A DNA stretch of 60,296 nt from Streptomyces aureus (GCF_001418135.1 NZ_LIPQ01000034.1:1-60296), one strand, 5' to 3'; positions 24,467 to 33,124 are shown, counted from the first letter of the stretch. Notes: generated by a model from the sequence alone, not told the origin. A program made the numbers and translations.

Positions 24467-25774
24467 ATGACCAAGTCACCGCGCAGGACGTGGCTCACGG
24501 CAGCTGGCAGCGCCCTCGCCGGCGTGGCCGGACTGCTGCTGCCCGTCTTCGGCACCGCCGGAGCCGCCCAGGCCGCCGACAGCGGCATCCACGTCAGCAA
24601 CGGCCGGATCTACGAGGCCAATGGAAACGAGTTCGTGATGCGCGGGGTGAACCACGCGCACGCCTGGTACCCGGGCGAGACCGACGCCATCGCCGACATC
24701 GCCGCCAAGGGCGCCAACACCGTCCGTGTCGTCCTCTCCAGCGGCGACCGCTGGACGGAGACCAGCCCGTCCCGGGTGTCATCGATCATCAACGACTGCA
24801 AGACCCACAAGGTCATCTGCGTCCTGGAGGTGCACGACACCACCGGGTACGGCGAGGACGGCGCCGCCGCCACGCTCGACCAGGCCGCCGACTACTGGGT
24901 GGGCGTCAAGAGCGCTCTCCAGGGCCAGGAGGACTACGTCGTCGTCAACATAGGCAACGAGCCCTTCGGCAACAGCGGTTACACCGCCTGGACCGACGCC
25001 ACCAAGAACGCCATTGGCAAGCTCCGCAACGCCGGCATCGAGAACGCGCTCATGGTCGACGCCCCCAACTGGGGCCAGGACTGGTCGAACACCATGCGGT
25101 CCAACGCGGCCTCGGTCTTCACCGCCGACCCGCGCCGCAACACGATCTTCTCCATCCACATGTACGGCGTGTACGACACCGCCGCCGAGGTCCAGGACTA
25201 CCTCAACCACTTCGTGAACAACGGACTGCCCATCGTGGTCGGGGAGTTCGGCGACAACCACAGCGATGGCAACCCCGACGAGAACGCCATCATGGCCACC
25301 GCCCGCTTGCTCCGCGTCGGCTACATCGGCTGGTCCTGGAGCGGCAACGGCAGCGGTGTCGAGTACCTCGACATGGTCACCGGCTTCGACGCCGGCTCCC
25401 TCACCGCTTGGGGCAACCGGTTCTTCAACGGCGCCGACGGCATCGCCACCACCTCGACCCGCGCCACGATCTTCGGAGGCGGGGACGACGGCGGCGGCGA
25501 CACCGGCGGCACCGCCCCCAACGGCTACCCGTACTGCGTGAACGGCGGTTCCTCCGACCCGGACGGCGACGGCTGGGGCTGGGAGAACAGCCGCTCCTGC
25601 GTCGTCCGCGGCAGCGCCGCCGACACCGGATCCGGCGGTGGCAGCCCCGGCGGAACCGCCCCGAACGGCTACCCGTACTGCGTGAACGGCGGTTCCTCCG
25701 ACCCGGACGGCGACGGCTGGGGCTGGGAGAACAGCCGCTCCTGCGTCGTCCGCGGCAGCGCCGCCGACCACTGA
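24467..25774 (+). CDS. Secreted endo-beta-1,4-mannanase, GH5 with two CBM10-like modules
   Basis: A 435-aa extracellular enzyme that should cleave internal beta-1,4-mannosyl bonds. The signal peptide has a basic start, a hydrophobic core and a likely cleavage after AQA (about residue 36). The GH5 domain (~40-340) closely matches actinomycete mannanases: VMRGVNHAHAWYP, VICVLEVHDTTGYGEDG, acid/base Glu165 in NIGNEPFGN, MVDAPNWGQDW, HMYGVYDTAAEV, nucleophile Glu260 in VVGEFGDNHSDGN and GWSWSGNG. Two copies of a ~38-residue module (PNGYPYCVNGGSSDPDGDGW ... NSRSCVV) at ~349-386 and ~397-434 follow, joined by Gly-rich linkers; the pattern is that of cellulose/mannan-binding CBM10. The upstream palindrome suggests LacI control; a strong terminator follows. 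Confidence 0.95.
   Translation: MTKSPRRTWLTAAGSALAGVAGLLLPVFGTAGAAQAADSGIHVSNGRIYEANGNEFVMRGVNHAHAWYPGETDAIADIAAKGANTVRVVLSSGDRWTETSPSRVSSIINDCKTHKVICVLEVHDTTGYGEDGAAATLDQAADYWVGVKSALQGQEDYVVVNIGNEPFGNSGYTAWTDATKNAIGKLRNAGIENALMVDAPNWGQDWSNTMRSNAASVFTADPRRNTIFSIHMYGVYDTAAEVQDYLNHFVNNGLPIVVGEFGDNHSDGNPDENAIMATARLLRVGYIGWSWSGNGSGVEYLDMVTGFDAGSLTAWGNRFFNGADGIATTSTRATIFGGGDDGGGDTGGTAPNGYPYCVNGGSSDPDGDGWGWENSRSCVVRGSAADTGSGGGSPGGTAPNGYPYCVNGGSSDPDGDGWGWENSRSCVVRGSAADH
25511..25768 (+). repeat. 114-bp tandem duplication encoding the CBM10-like modules
   Basis: 25511-25624 and 25655-25768 are identical except for one synonymous base (CCC versus CCG for the first Pro). They are separated by a 30-bp Gly-rich linker, indicating a recent duplication or ongoing gene conversion. 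Confidence 0.9.
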
Positions 25775-25780
25775 GTGCCA

Positions 25781-25816
25781 GGGGTGCCCTCCCGTCCTCG
25801 GCGATGGGAGGGCACC
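25781..25816 (+). terminator. Hairpin terminator after the mannanase gene
   Basis: A perfect 12-bp stem GGGTGCCCTCCC / GGGAGGGCACCC with a 12-nt loop starts 6 nt after the stop. It may serve both strands, as the next annotated sequence is on the minus strand. Confidence 0.85.
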
Positions 25817-25832
25817 CGCGTCGTACCGCGGC

Positions 25833-26460
25833 TCAGGCCGGCCGGATGGCTTGCGGACGGGCGTAGGTCGCGTCGCGGGCGAGCAGTTCCAGGTGGCTTC
25901 CGGACTCCACCACCCCGCCCCGCTCCAGCACCACGATCCGGTCCGCCCGTCTGATCGTGGAGAGGCCGTGGGCCACGACGAAGACCGTCCGACCGGCTAC
26001 CAGACGGGCGAGGGCTTGCTGGACCTGCGCCTCGGAGCGGGCGTCCAGCGCCGACGTGGCCGCGTCGCGCACCAGGACCCAGGGGTCCCGGATGAGGACC
26101 CGCGCGATCGCGAGCCTCTGGCGTCGGCCGCCCGGGAGCCGGGTACCACGCTCCCCCACGACGGTGTCGAGGCCGTCCGGCAGCGCGTCGACGAACTCGG
26201 CAGCGTTGGCGTCGCGCAGCGCGCGCCGCAGCGTTGCGTCGTCGACGCGCTCCCTGCTGTAGGTGACGTTCCCCCGGATGCTCCCCTCGAAGGGGGCGGT
26301 CTCCTGGGGGGAGGCACCAGGTTGAGCAGGGTGGACTCCCCCGCGCCCGAGCCGCCGACGATCGCGAGGGTGGTGCCGACCGGCACGTCGAGGTCCACGT
26401 CGCTCAGGGCGGGCTCGTCGCCCGCCGCCGTGCGTAAGGCCAGCGCCCTCGATCCGGAAC
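25833..26460 (-). pseudogene. Degenerate ABC-exporter ATPase (MsbA/multidrug type)
   Basis: Only the nucleotide-binding region survives. Reading leftward it has ALSDVDLDVPVGTTLAIVGG, a Walker A with Glu in place of the essential Lys (GGSGAGEST), then a deletion of the ~50 residues that should separate Walker A from the Q-loop. A frameshift falls in a C6 run near 26305. The second frame continues QETAPFEGSIRGNVTYSRER, PGGRRQRLAIARVLIRDP in place of the LSGGQ signature, and a Walker B reading VRDAATSALD that has lost the usual Asp-Glu. The membrane domain is absent. The intact open part is 25833-26159. Non-functional remnant. Confidence 0.85.
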
Positions 26461-26915
26461 CTCCGCTCGTCCTGCCCATGGAAGGCCGTGGGGAGCCGTA
26501 CTCATGGGGTCCCTCTCGTCCGGAGGGAGTGGAGGAGGAGGAACCGGTTGGTCTGCGGGGACTCACCCGGGAATTGGTTAACCGAGCAGCTTCGAGGGCC
26601 CGTAGATGCCGCCGGGGCATGTCAGTGGTCTTAACCAAGGGCTGGCACGTAAAGATCTTGGAGTCGCCTCCGGCACACGGGATGCCCGGCGCCCGTGCAG
26701 TCGTTGCCACTCACCGTCCCGCCGGTCACTCCACGGCTCTCGCCGGTTTTGGTTGACTCCCGGCCGACGCCGTGCAATGCAATGCATCGACGAGCGATTT
26801 GACAGGCTGTATAAATCTGGATGATTCGCCTAACGTGGAGAGGGCGGGGTGCCCTTCGGGGTGCGAGACCCAGTCACACGAGAGCACGTCGAGCGAGTAG
26901 AAGCCGGAGCCGCCC
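26461..26915. promoter_or_regulatory. Upstream region of the PLP-enzyme operon, no gene
   Basis: 455 bp without a credible gene. At 26799-26820 an AT-rich patch contains TTGACA followed by GGCTGTATAAATCTGG; a -35-like TTGACA is clear but the best -10 at 17-bp spacing (TGATTC) is weak. The transcription start of the downstream pair probably lies here. Confidence 0.4.
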
Positions 26916-28100
26916 ATGACCAACGAACAGCACTCAGCCGTTACCGCCCCCGACCTCTACGACCGGTCCGGAAAGCGCTACTCCCTGGATGATCCTCGCT
27001 GGCGGGGCGAGGACGGCAGCCCCCTTGCCGTCAGTGCACTGCCGGGCCTGCGTCGCGAGCAGATCGACATCGCCGAACGGTCCCTGTGGCGCTACCACGC
27101 GGCCCTGCCCGTCCCGGCCGCCCGGCGGGTGAGCCTTGGTGAAGGGTGTACGCCGATGGTTCCGGTCGACTGGGGCGGCCGACGTATCCACTTCAAGCTG
27201 GAGTGGTTCAACCCGACCTCCAGCTTCAAGGACCGGGGCGTATCGGTGATGATGTCCCACCTCGCGGCGCACGGCGTCGACCGCGTACTCGAGGACAGTT
27301 CGGGCAACGGCGGCTCGTCGGTGGCCGCCTACGCCGCCGCCGCCGGTATCCGCGCCAAGATCATCGTTCCCGCCGCCACCTCAGCGGCGAAGATTGTCCA
27401 GGCCCGCGCCTACGGCGCCGAGATCGAACTCGTGGGCGGCACCCGCGAGGAGGTCTCCGACGAGGCGATCCGGCAGTCCGAGCAGATCCCCTACGCCAGC
27501 CACAACTGGCACCCCATGTTCATCCAGGGCACCAAGACCATCGCCTATGAGATGTGGGAATCCCTCGGCTTCACCGCGCCCGACAACGTGGTCCTCGTGG
27601 CCGGAGCCGGCAGCAACATCATCGGGTGCGACCTGGCGTTCGGCGAACTGCTCGACGCCGGCCAGATCGACAGGCGCCCGCGCCTTTTCGTCGGGCAGCC
27701 CGAGCACTGGGCGACCATCGCCGACACGTTCAACGGCGTCGACCCGGCCGGCCGCGGCGAGCGGACCCCGACGATCGCCGAGGGCGCGTCCATCGCCCAC
27801 CCGGTCCGGCTGCCCGAGGCGGTGGAGGCCATCCGCCGCTCCGACGGGGCCGCCTACGCTGTCCCCGAGGCGGAGATCCACACAGCGGTCCGTGCACTGA
27901 GCGCGCGAGGCCTGTACGCCGAACCGACCAGCAGCGTCGCCGCGGCGACCCTCGATCACTTCATCGCGACCGGAGAGATCGCTCCGGACGAGACGACCGT
28001 GGTCGTGCTCACCGGTGCGGGGCTGAAGTCCACCGAGAGGATGGCCGAGGTATTCGCCGGGCACCGTGACGGCGCTCAGGAATCGAGCAGCGCTCGATGA
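26916..28100 (+). CDS. PLP-dependent lyase/synthase of the threonine synthase fold
   Basis: A 394-aa fold-type II pyridoxal-phosphate enzyme. PLP attaches to the Lys in NPTSSFKDRGV. The phosphate/cofactor loops appear as EDSSGNGGSSVAAYAAAAG and VLVAGAGSNIIGC. Lengths and motifs match threonine synthase-like or diaminopropionate/threonine dehydratase-like proteins. A SLGEGCTPMVPVDWGGRRIH segment is as in threonine synthase, but the neighbours (DauR-like regulator, RidA remnant) suggest amino-acid catabolism rather than threonine biosynthesis. ATG 26916 is preceded by GGAGCCG. The stop overlaps the regulator start by 4 bp (ATGA, 28097-28100). Exact reaction unassigned. Confidence 0.85.
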   Translation: MTNEQHSAVTAPDLYDRSGKRYSLDDPRWRGEDGSPLAVSALPGLRREQIDIAERSLWRYHAALPVPAARRVSLGEGCTPMVPVDWGGRRIHFKLEWFNPTSSFKDRGVSVMMSHLAAHGVDRVLEDSSGNGGSSVAAYAAAAGIRAKIIVPAATSAAKIVQARAYGAEIELVGGTREEVSDEAIRQSEQIPYASHNWHPMFIQGTKTIAYEMWESLGFTAPDNVVLVAGAGSNIIGCDLAFGELLDAGQIDRRPRLFVGQPEHWATIADTFNGVDPAGRGERTPTIAEGASIAHPVRLPEAVEAIRRSDGAAYAVPEAEIHTAVRALSARGLYAEPTSSVAAATLDHFIATGEIAPDETTVVVLTGAGLKSTERMAEVFAGHRDGAQESSSAR

Positions 28101-28792
28101 CACACCCCACCGGCCGCCGAGATGACGAACGCGCCGTCCAGCCCGCCGCAGCGGAAGACGGGCGCCACCTGTCGGATGACGAGCACCTCGTACGGGAAGC
28201 CGAGCGCATCGCTGTCGCCGTCGGGCGCATGTTCCCAGGTCTGTGCGAGGTGGTCCTGCACGACCTGCGCCGACCCGACAACGCCATCCGCGCCATCGAG
28301 AACAACCTGTCCGGACGGCAGGTCGGCGACCCCGCCACCGAACTGGGCCTGCGCCGCATCGCGGACCCCGACTACCCCGGCGTCATCCAGAACTACAGCA
28401 ACCAGTTCCCCGACGGACGCCCGGCCAAGAGCACCTCGATCGGCATCAAGAACGCCGAGGGACGTTACGTCGCGGCCTTGTGTCTGAACCTGGACGTCAG
28501 CACGCTGTCCCCGCTGGCCCTGACCCTCGCCAACCTCGTGGCCACCGATGTCGAACACCAAGGTGAGGCCCTGGAGACGCTGCGCGACCGCACGGGACGC
28601 GAACTCCGCTCGGCCATCGACTCCTTCGCGGCGCAGCGCTCCAGCACCCCGCGAGGCCTCAACCGTGACCAGAAGCGCGAACTGGTGCGGAGGCTGCATG
28701 CCGAGGGCTTCTTCGAGACCCGGAGCTCCGCACAACACATCGCCGACCAGCTCGGCATCTCCCGGGCGACCGTCTACAACTACACCAAGTAG
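28097..28792 (+). CDS. DauR/YheO-type PAS and helix-turn-helix regulator
   Basis: A 231-aa regulator. Residues ~25-140 match the YheO-like PAS domain (MFPGLCEVVLHDLRRPDNAI, then STSIGIKNAEGRYVAALCLN). The C-terminus is a DNA-binding domain ending ADQLGISRATVYNYTK. The family includes DauR, the repressor of D-arginine catabolism. Start overlap with the PLP-enzyme gene makes a two-gene unit, so it probably senses the enzyme's substrate and controls this operon. About 25 residues at the N-terminus are disordered and acidic. Confidence 0.88.
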   Translation: MTHPTGRRDDERAVQPAAAEDGRHLSDDEHLVREAERIAVAVGRMFPGLCEVVLHDLRRPDNAIRAIENNLSGRQVGDPATELGLRRIADPDYPGVIQNYSNQFPDGRPAKSTSIGIKNAEGRYVAALCLNLDVSTLSPLALTLANLVATDVEHQGEALETLRDRTGRELRSAIDSFAAQRSSTPRGLNRDQKRELVRRLHAEGFFETRSSAQHIADQLGISRATVYNYTK

Positions 28793-28846
28793 CCACGCCG
28801 ATGAACGCCCTCAGAACCGGCCGCGAAATGCCCAGGAAGGGCGTCC

Positions 28847-29065
28847 ATGGCCAAGTCCACGGCCACCGGACGGACCGCCGTCGCCAACATCCGCCTGGCC
28901 CGCGGCGCCGCCACGATCGCCCCATTCGGCCCCTACTCGCACGTCGCGGTCCACAACGGCGTCGCCCACGTATCCGGCCGGCTCCCGCTCCACGCGGCCG
29001 GGAGCCCCGCAGCGGACGAGCCGTCCCGCCCTGGAACTCCGGGGGCGTGGATCCCCGCATACTGA
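28847..29065 (+). pseudogene. Truncated RidA (YjgF/UK114) family fragment
   Basis: 72 codons from ATG 28847 with GGAAGG upstream. ARGAATIAPFGPYSHVAVHN and VAHVSGRLPLHAAG are the N-terminal third of a RidA enamine/imine deaminase. The protein then runs out of homology and stops; the substrate-binding Arg and C-terminal motifs are missing. RidA enzymes clear reactive enamines made by PLP lyases such as the one encoded upstream, so an intact three-gene operon probably preceded this form. Confidence 0.7.
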
Positions 29066-29079
29066 CGACCACGACGTCA

Positions 29080-29486
29080 ACGATCCCGCCCGAGCCGAAG
29101 CGCGCGGCCTTGACGTTGGCCGGGCGTCGCCTGTGGCGCGAGCGCTTGGCGATGCCCGCCACCTACAGCATCGTTGCGTTGCTGGACGGCCGAACCGTAG
29201 GTATGGCCGCCGGCCTTCCCGGGGGATGGCGGCGCATGCGAGCTGAGGTCGGTGTGGGTCAGCCCCCAGGCACGGGGCCGCAGCGTCGGAGACCAGTTGG
29301 TGGCGGCAGTCGAGGAGTGGGCCCGGCAGAGGGGTGCTACGACTCTGAAGCTCGCGGTTCCTACCGGGCGACGAACCCGCTGCAGCGCTGTATCAGCGCA
29401 ACGGTTTCGTCGATACGGGAGAACTCGGAGACCTGTTGTCCGACGGGGTGACCAGGGAACGTCTGATGGTGAAGGTGCTTCGCTGA
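29080..29486 (+). pseudogene. Frameshifted GNAT acetyltransferase remnant
   Basis: Three frames in succession give one GNAT-like protein: WRERLAMPATYSIVALLDGR (frame of 29080), then VWVSPQARGRSVGDQLVAAV with acetyl-CoA-loop sequence (frame from 29252), then ALYQRNGFVDTGELGDLLSD to the stop at 29484-29486. At least two frameshifts, so not functional. Confidence 0.7.
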
Positions 29487-29573
29487 GAGGACGGCGTACG
29501 AGCAGGACGGATCATCCACCGCGGGAGCGGTTGCCGTCGATTCGAAGGCCACCGGCACTGCCCACTTCGGCGC

Positions 29574-29840
29574 GGCGGTGGGACGGTCACGGTCGACGGC
29601 GGCGGCTTCCCGGGCACCGGACTCGTCATCCCGCACCGTCGGCAGCGCGGTCAGGCCGAACTCCCGGACTGGAAAGTGGAGCACAACCGGTCCCACAAGC
29701 AGGTCCGTCCCCGGGTCGAGCAGGTCTTCGCCCGCATGAAGACCTGGAAGATGCTCCACGACTGCCGCCTCAAGGGCGATGGTGTCCACCACGCCATGCT
29801 CGGCATCGCCCGGATGCACAACCTCGCCCTCACCGGATAG
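29574..29840 (+). pseudogene. IS-family transposase C-terminal fragment
   Basis: The open segment ends VEQVFARMKTWKMLHDCRLK followed by GDGVHHAMLGIARMHNLALTG and a stop at 29838. This is the C-terminal end typical of actinomycete DDE transposases, with the catalytic Glu in RVEQVF. Upstream sequence shows ELPDWKVEHNRSHKQVRP but no N-terminal domain. Remnant of an insertion next to decayed RidA and GNAT genes. Confidence 0.75.
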
Positions 29841-30060
29841 ACGCGCGGCACACGCTACGGCTGACCGTGCCCGAGTCAGATCGAAGATCACTTACGGGAC
29901 ACCCCTTAGCCCACATGAAGAGCCTGTTGGGGCGCATACCTCGCCATCGAAGCCCAACCCGGGGGTGGGGTGCCCGCCCCTTGCCCCCACTGAGACCTGC
30001 CACCGCGCACATGGCCTGGCGGTAGGGTCGGGGGCATCGAGGGTTCAGGATGGAGCTGGG

Positions 30061-31098
30061 GTGGCAGTGAAGCGGCCGACGATGGCGGACATCGCGCGTC
30101 GGGCGGGTGTGTCGAAGGTGGCGGTCTCATACGCGCTCAACGGCCAGCCCGGAGTCTCGGAGGGCACCCGTGCCTTGATCAAGAGCATCGCCGAAGAGCT
30201 GGGCTGGCGGCCGAACAGTGCCGCTCGGGCACTGACCGGCGGGCTTGCGCAGGCGGTCGGGCTGGTCGTGCGGCGGCCGGCGCGGACCCTCGGGGTGGAG
30301 CCGTTCTTCATGGAGTTCATCAGCGGCGTGGAGACGGTCCTCGCCGAGCACGCGTTCGCCCTGATGCTCCAGATGGCAGCCGACCAGGAGCAGGAGATCG
30401 AGGTCTGCCGGCGCTGGTGGGGCGAACGGCGGGTCGACGGCGTCTTCCTCATGGACCTGCAGACCGATGACGCAAGGGTCGACGCCGTCCGCGACATCGG
30501 TCTGCCCACGGTGGCGATCGGCCCGCCGGAGGTGGCCGGGGGGCTGCCGGCGATCTGGTCCGACGACGGCGAGAGCGTGCACGAGATCGTGCGGTACCTG
30601 GCGACGCTGGGACACCAGCGGATCGCGCGGGTGGCGGGCCCCGCCGGGCTCGCGCACACGGTGGTCCGCGACACGGCGCTCGCGGAGGCCTGCCGGGAGG
30701 CGGGGATCCCGGAGGCGACCGTGGTGCACACCGACTACACCGGTGACGAGGGGGCGCGTGCCACCCGGGCGCTGCTGATCGCGCCCCGGCGGCCGACGGC
30801 GATCGTCTTCGACAACGACATCATGGCGGTGGCCGCGCTGTCGGTGGCGCAAGAGCTGGGCCTCTCGATCCCCGCCGACGTGTCGATCGTCGCCTGGGAC
30901 GAGTCGCCGCTGACGCAGGTGGTGCGCCCGATGCTGTCGGCGGTCACCCGCGACATCCCGGCGTACGGGGCTCGCTCCGCGACCGCGCTGCTCGCCCTGA
31001 TCGGCGGGGAGGACGTCGGCAGCATCCGCGAGGGATACGCGCGCTTCGTGCCCCGCGGCAGCACGTCTGCCCCGCCTCCGGAGCCGGGCCCGCGCTGA
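30061..31098 (+). CDS. LacI-family transcriptional regulator (paralogue 1)
   Basis: A 345-aa repressor. The N-terminal HTH reads MADIARRAGVSKVAVSYALN, followed by the hinge region NSAARALTGG with the intercalating-helix position. The sugar-binding core has the periplasmic-binding-protein fold, with EPFFMEFISGVETVLAEHAF, DGVFLMDL, FDNDIMAVAALSVAQELGL and SIVAWDESPLTQVVRP. GTG 30061 is taken because GGAG lies 5 nt upstream; GTG 30067 is possible. It converges with the sugar ABC genes across a strong terminator. It closely resembles the second LacI protein encoded at 37134. One of the two is the likely reader of the TGACAACGTTGTCT sites, with mannose or a manno-oligosaccharide as inferred inducer. 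Confidence 0.92.
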   Translation: MAVKRPTMADIARRAGVSKVAVSYALNGQPGVSEGTRALIKSIAEELGWRPNSAARALTGGLAQAVGLVVRRPARTLGVEPFFMEFISGVETVLAEHAFALMLQMAADQEQEIEVCRRWWGERRVDGVFLMDLQTDDARVDAVRDIGLPTVAIGPPEVAGGLPAIWSDDGESVHEIVRYLATLGHQRIARVAGPAGLAHTVVRDTALAEACREAGIPEATVVHTDYTGDEGARATRALLIAPRRPTAIVFDNDIMAVAALSVAQELGLSIPADVSIVAWDESPLTQVVRPMLSAVTRDIPAYGARSATALLALIGGEDVGSIREGYARFVPRGSTSAPPPEPGPR

Positions 31099-31121
31099 CC
31101 TCCCGTCCACGGGGGACCGTG

Positions 31122-31156
31122 CGGGGCCGGGCCGGCCCTCATACGGCCCGGCCCCG
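31122..31156. terminator. Bidirectional terminator between lacI-type and permease genes
   Basis: A perfect 13-bp stem CGGGGCCGGGCCG / CGGCCCGGCCCCG with a 9-nt loop, midway between convergent stop codons at 31098 and 31174. Confidence 0.85.
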
Positions 31157-31173
31157 TCCTTCCGTTCCCGGGG

Positions 31174-32043
31174 CTACTTCGTGGCTCCCTGGGAGAAGCC
31201 GTTGTAGATCCAGCGCTGCAGCAGCAGGAAGATGACCAGCGTCGGCAGGATGACCAGGATCGCCCCGGCCGAGATGGCCTCCCAGTGTGCCCCGAAGGGG
31301 CCCTTGAAGCGGAAGAGCGCGGTGGAGATCGTCCCCAGGTCCTCGGAGTGCATGTAGAGGAAGGGGATGTAGAAGTCGTTGTAGGTCGTGATCCCCTTGA
31401 TGATGACGACGGTGGCGATCGCCGGCTTGAGCAGGGGGAAGATGATCTTCCGGTAGATCGTGAAGGCGTTGGCGCCGTCAAGGCGGGCGGCCTCGTCGAG
31501 CGAGACGGGGATGCCCCGGATGAACTGCAGGAAGATGTAGACCGAGACGATGTCGGTGCCCATGTAGAGCAGGATCGGCGCCCAGCGGGTGTCGATCAGG
31601 CCGAAGCCGTTGATCACCTGGAAGGTCGCGACCTGGGTGGTGACACTCGGGACGAGGGTGGCGATCAGGAAGCCGGCCATGACGACCTTCTTGCCCCGGA
31701 AGTCGAAGCGGTCAACGGCGTACGCGGTCATGGAACCGATGACTACCGTCCCGCCGATCGAGAAGACCAGGATGAACGCGGTGTTCCCGAAGGCCATCAG
31801 CATCTTGCCGTCGTTGAACGCCGTGACGTAGTTGTCGAGGTTGAACCAGTTGCCCGGCAGCGACAGCGCACTGCCTTCACCGACCTCTTCGGAGGTCTTG
31901 AGCGAGGTCAGGAAGACGACGGCCAGCGGCAGGAGCACGACCATCGAAGCCGCGATCAGCGACAGGTAGGTCAGCACGCTCCCGATGGGCAAGCGGCGGG
32001 TGCCGGTGCGTTGGGGAGCGGCGGTGAGGTCGCGGGAGGTCAT
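31174..32043 (-). CDS. Carbohydrate ABC transporter permease, MalG type
   Basis: A 289-aa permease with six TM segments (first: SLIAASMVVLLPLAVVFLTS). The EAA loop with conserved Gly is at GIPVSLDEAARLDGANAFTI, where the ATPase docks, and the C-terminus IYNGFSQGATK is typical of sugar MalG homologues. Its ATG overlaps the stop of the MalF-type gene by 4 bp. No ATPase is encoded here; as usual in Streptomyces the shared ATPase MsiK presumably powers it from elsewhere in the genome. Position beside beta-mannosidase suggests manno-oligosaccharide uptake. Confidence 0.93.
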   Translation of the reverse strand: MTSRDLTAAPQRTGTRRLPIGSVLTYLSLIAASMVVLLPLAVVFLTSLKTSEEVGEGSALSLPGNWFNLDNYVTAFNDGKMLMAFGNTAFILVFSIGGTVVIGSMTAYAVDRFDFRGKKVVMAGFLIATLVPSVTTQVATFQVINGFGLIDTRWAPILLYMGTDIVSVYIFLQFIRGIPVSLDEAARLDGANAFTIYRKIIFPLLKPAIATVVIIKGITTYNDFYIPFLYMHSEDLGTISTALFRFKGPFGAHWEAISAGAILVILPTLVIFLLLQRWIYNGFSQGATK

Positions 32044-33056
32044 ACGAGGTCCACCTTGTCGTCGGGCACGAGCCGGCGCTGGATCCAGGTGATCAGCAGG
32101 ATGATCAGCAGCAGCACCACGGCCGCGGCCGAGGCCAGGCCGGTCTTGTTGAACTGGAAGGCGAGTTTGATCGTCTGGATGACGAAGGTCTGGGTGCCGG
32201 TCGCGCCGCCGGTCATGATGTAAGGGATCTCAAAGACCGACAACGAGCCGGAAATCGCCAGGATCGCGCTCAGGCTGATCACGGGCTTGATGCTCGGGGC
32301 GATGATGTGCCGGAACTGCTGCCACTTCCCCGCCCCGTCCAGCTCCGCCGCCTCGTACAGCTCGCCCGGGATGGACTGGATCGCGCCGAGGAAGAGGACG
32401 AAGTTGAGCCCGGTGAAGCGCCAGACGGAGACACCCGCGAGGGAGATGTTCGCCGAAGTGGGATCGCCGAGCCAGGGGTGATCGGCTGTCACGCCGAACC
32501 AGTCGAGCACGGAGTCGAGCGTGCCGCCGTCCTGGAAGAAGTACAGGAACACGAAGCCGATCGCGACGCCGTTGATCAGGTAAGGGAAGAACAGGATCCC
32601 CTTGAAGAAGTTCCTGAACCGCAGGTTGAAGCTGAGGATCACCGCGAAGTACAGCGCGACCACGATCTGGACCACGGACGCCGCGAGGTAGTAGCCGCTG
32701 ACGAAGAACACCCGGAGGAGTTCGGGGCGGGTGAAGATCTGAACGTAGTTGTCGAACCCCACGTTCTCCCGGTCCGGGCTCACCCCGTCCCAGTCGGTGA
32801 AGCTGTACGAGATCATGCTCGCGACGGGGACGTACGTGAACGTGATCAGCAGTGCGAGCGGGACCGCCAGGAAGAGCCACGGCGTGATCCGCCGCAGCGG
32901 CGAGTCGCGCCACGACCTCGTCCGCCCGGCGGCGGGGCCGCGCCGGCGTTTCACCAAGTGGCGCCGACTGCCCCCCGTGTCGGCCTTGGCTTTGTCCTTG
33001 CTGGATCGCCCTGTCATGGCGGCGCCCTCTGGTGCGGTGTCGGTGGTCTGGGTCAT
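32040..33056 (-). CDS. Carbohydrate ABC transporter permease, MalF type
   Basis: A 338-aa permease. A basic, disordered N-terminal ~55 residues (LVKRRRGPAAGRTRSW) precede the first TM (LFLAVPLALLITFTYVPVAS). Family motifs include SFTDWDGVSPDRENVGFDNY and the EAA loop at IPGELYEAAELDGAGKWQQF. Six TM segments are visible. It is co-transcribed after the binding-protein gene, separated by an 80-nt gap with a hairpin, and overlaps the MalG-type gene by 4 bp. Membrane half of the putative manno-oligosaccharide importer. Confidence 0.93.
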   Translation of the reverse strand: MTQTTDTAPEGAAMTGRSSKDKAKADTGGSRRHLVKRRRGPAAGRTRSWRDSPLRRITPWLFLAVPLALLITFTYVPVASMISYSFTDWDGVSPDRENVGFDNYVQIFTRPELLRVFFVSGYYLAASVVQIVVALYFAVILSFNLRFRNFFKGILFFPYLINGVAIGFVFLYFFQDGGTLDSVLDWFGVTADHPWLGDPTSANISLAGVSVWRFTGLNFVLFLGAIQSIPGELYEAAELDGAGKWQQFRHIIAPSIKPVISLSAILAISGSLSVFEIPYIMTGGATGTQTFVIQTIKLAFQFNKTGLASAAAVVLLLIILLITWIQRRLVPDDKVDLV

Positions 33057-33092
33057 GTCGGCCTTTCATGTCCGCTGCCGCGGAAGGTCCAG

Positions 33093-33124
33093 GGGCCCCG
33101 GCCGGTGTCGTCCGGCCGGGGCCC
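33093..33124 (-). terminator. Intercistronic hairpin between binding-protein and permease genes
   Basis: A perfect 13-bp stem GGGCCCCGGCCGG / CCGGCCGGGGCCC with a 6-nt loop, inside the operon and just after the binding-protein stop (33137). In such positions hairpins stabilise or partly terminate transcripts so that more binding protein than permease is made. Confidence 0.8.

Noticed and set aside
24319..25866. 515-codon Arg-rich ORF over the mannanase
   Set aside because: Out-of-frame translation of the mannanase gene; no domain, and composition is a frame-shift artefact.
26799..26813. TTGACA plus TATAAA as a strong sigma-70 promoter
   Set aside because: Only 5 bp separate the two boxes; correct 17-bp spacing gives a poor -10.
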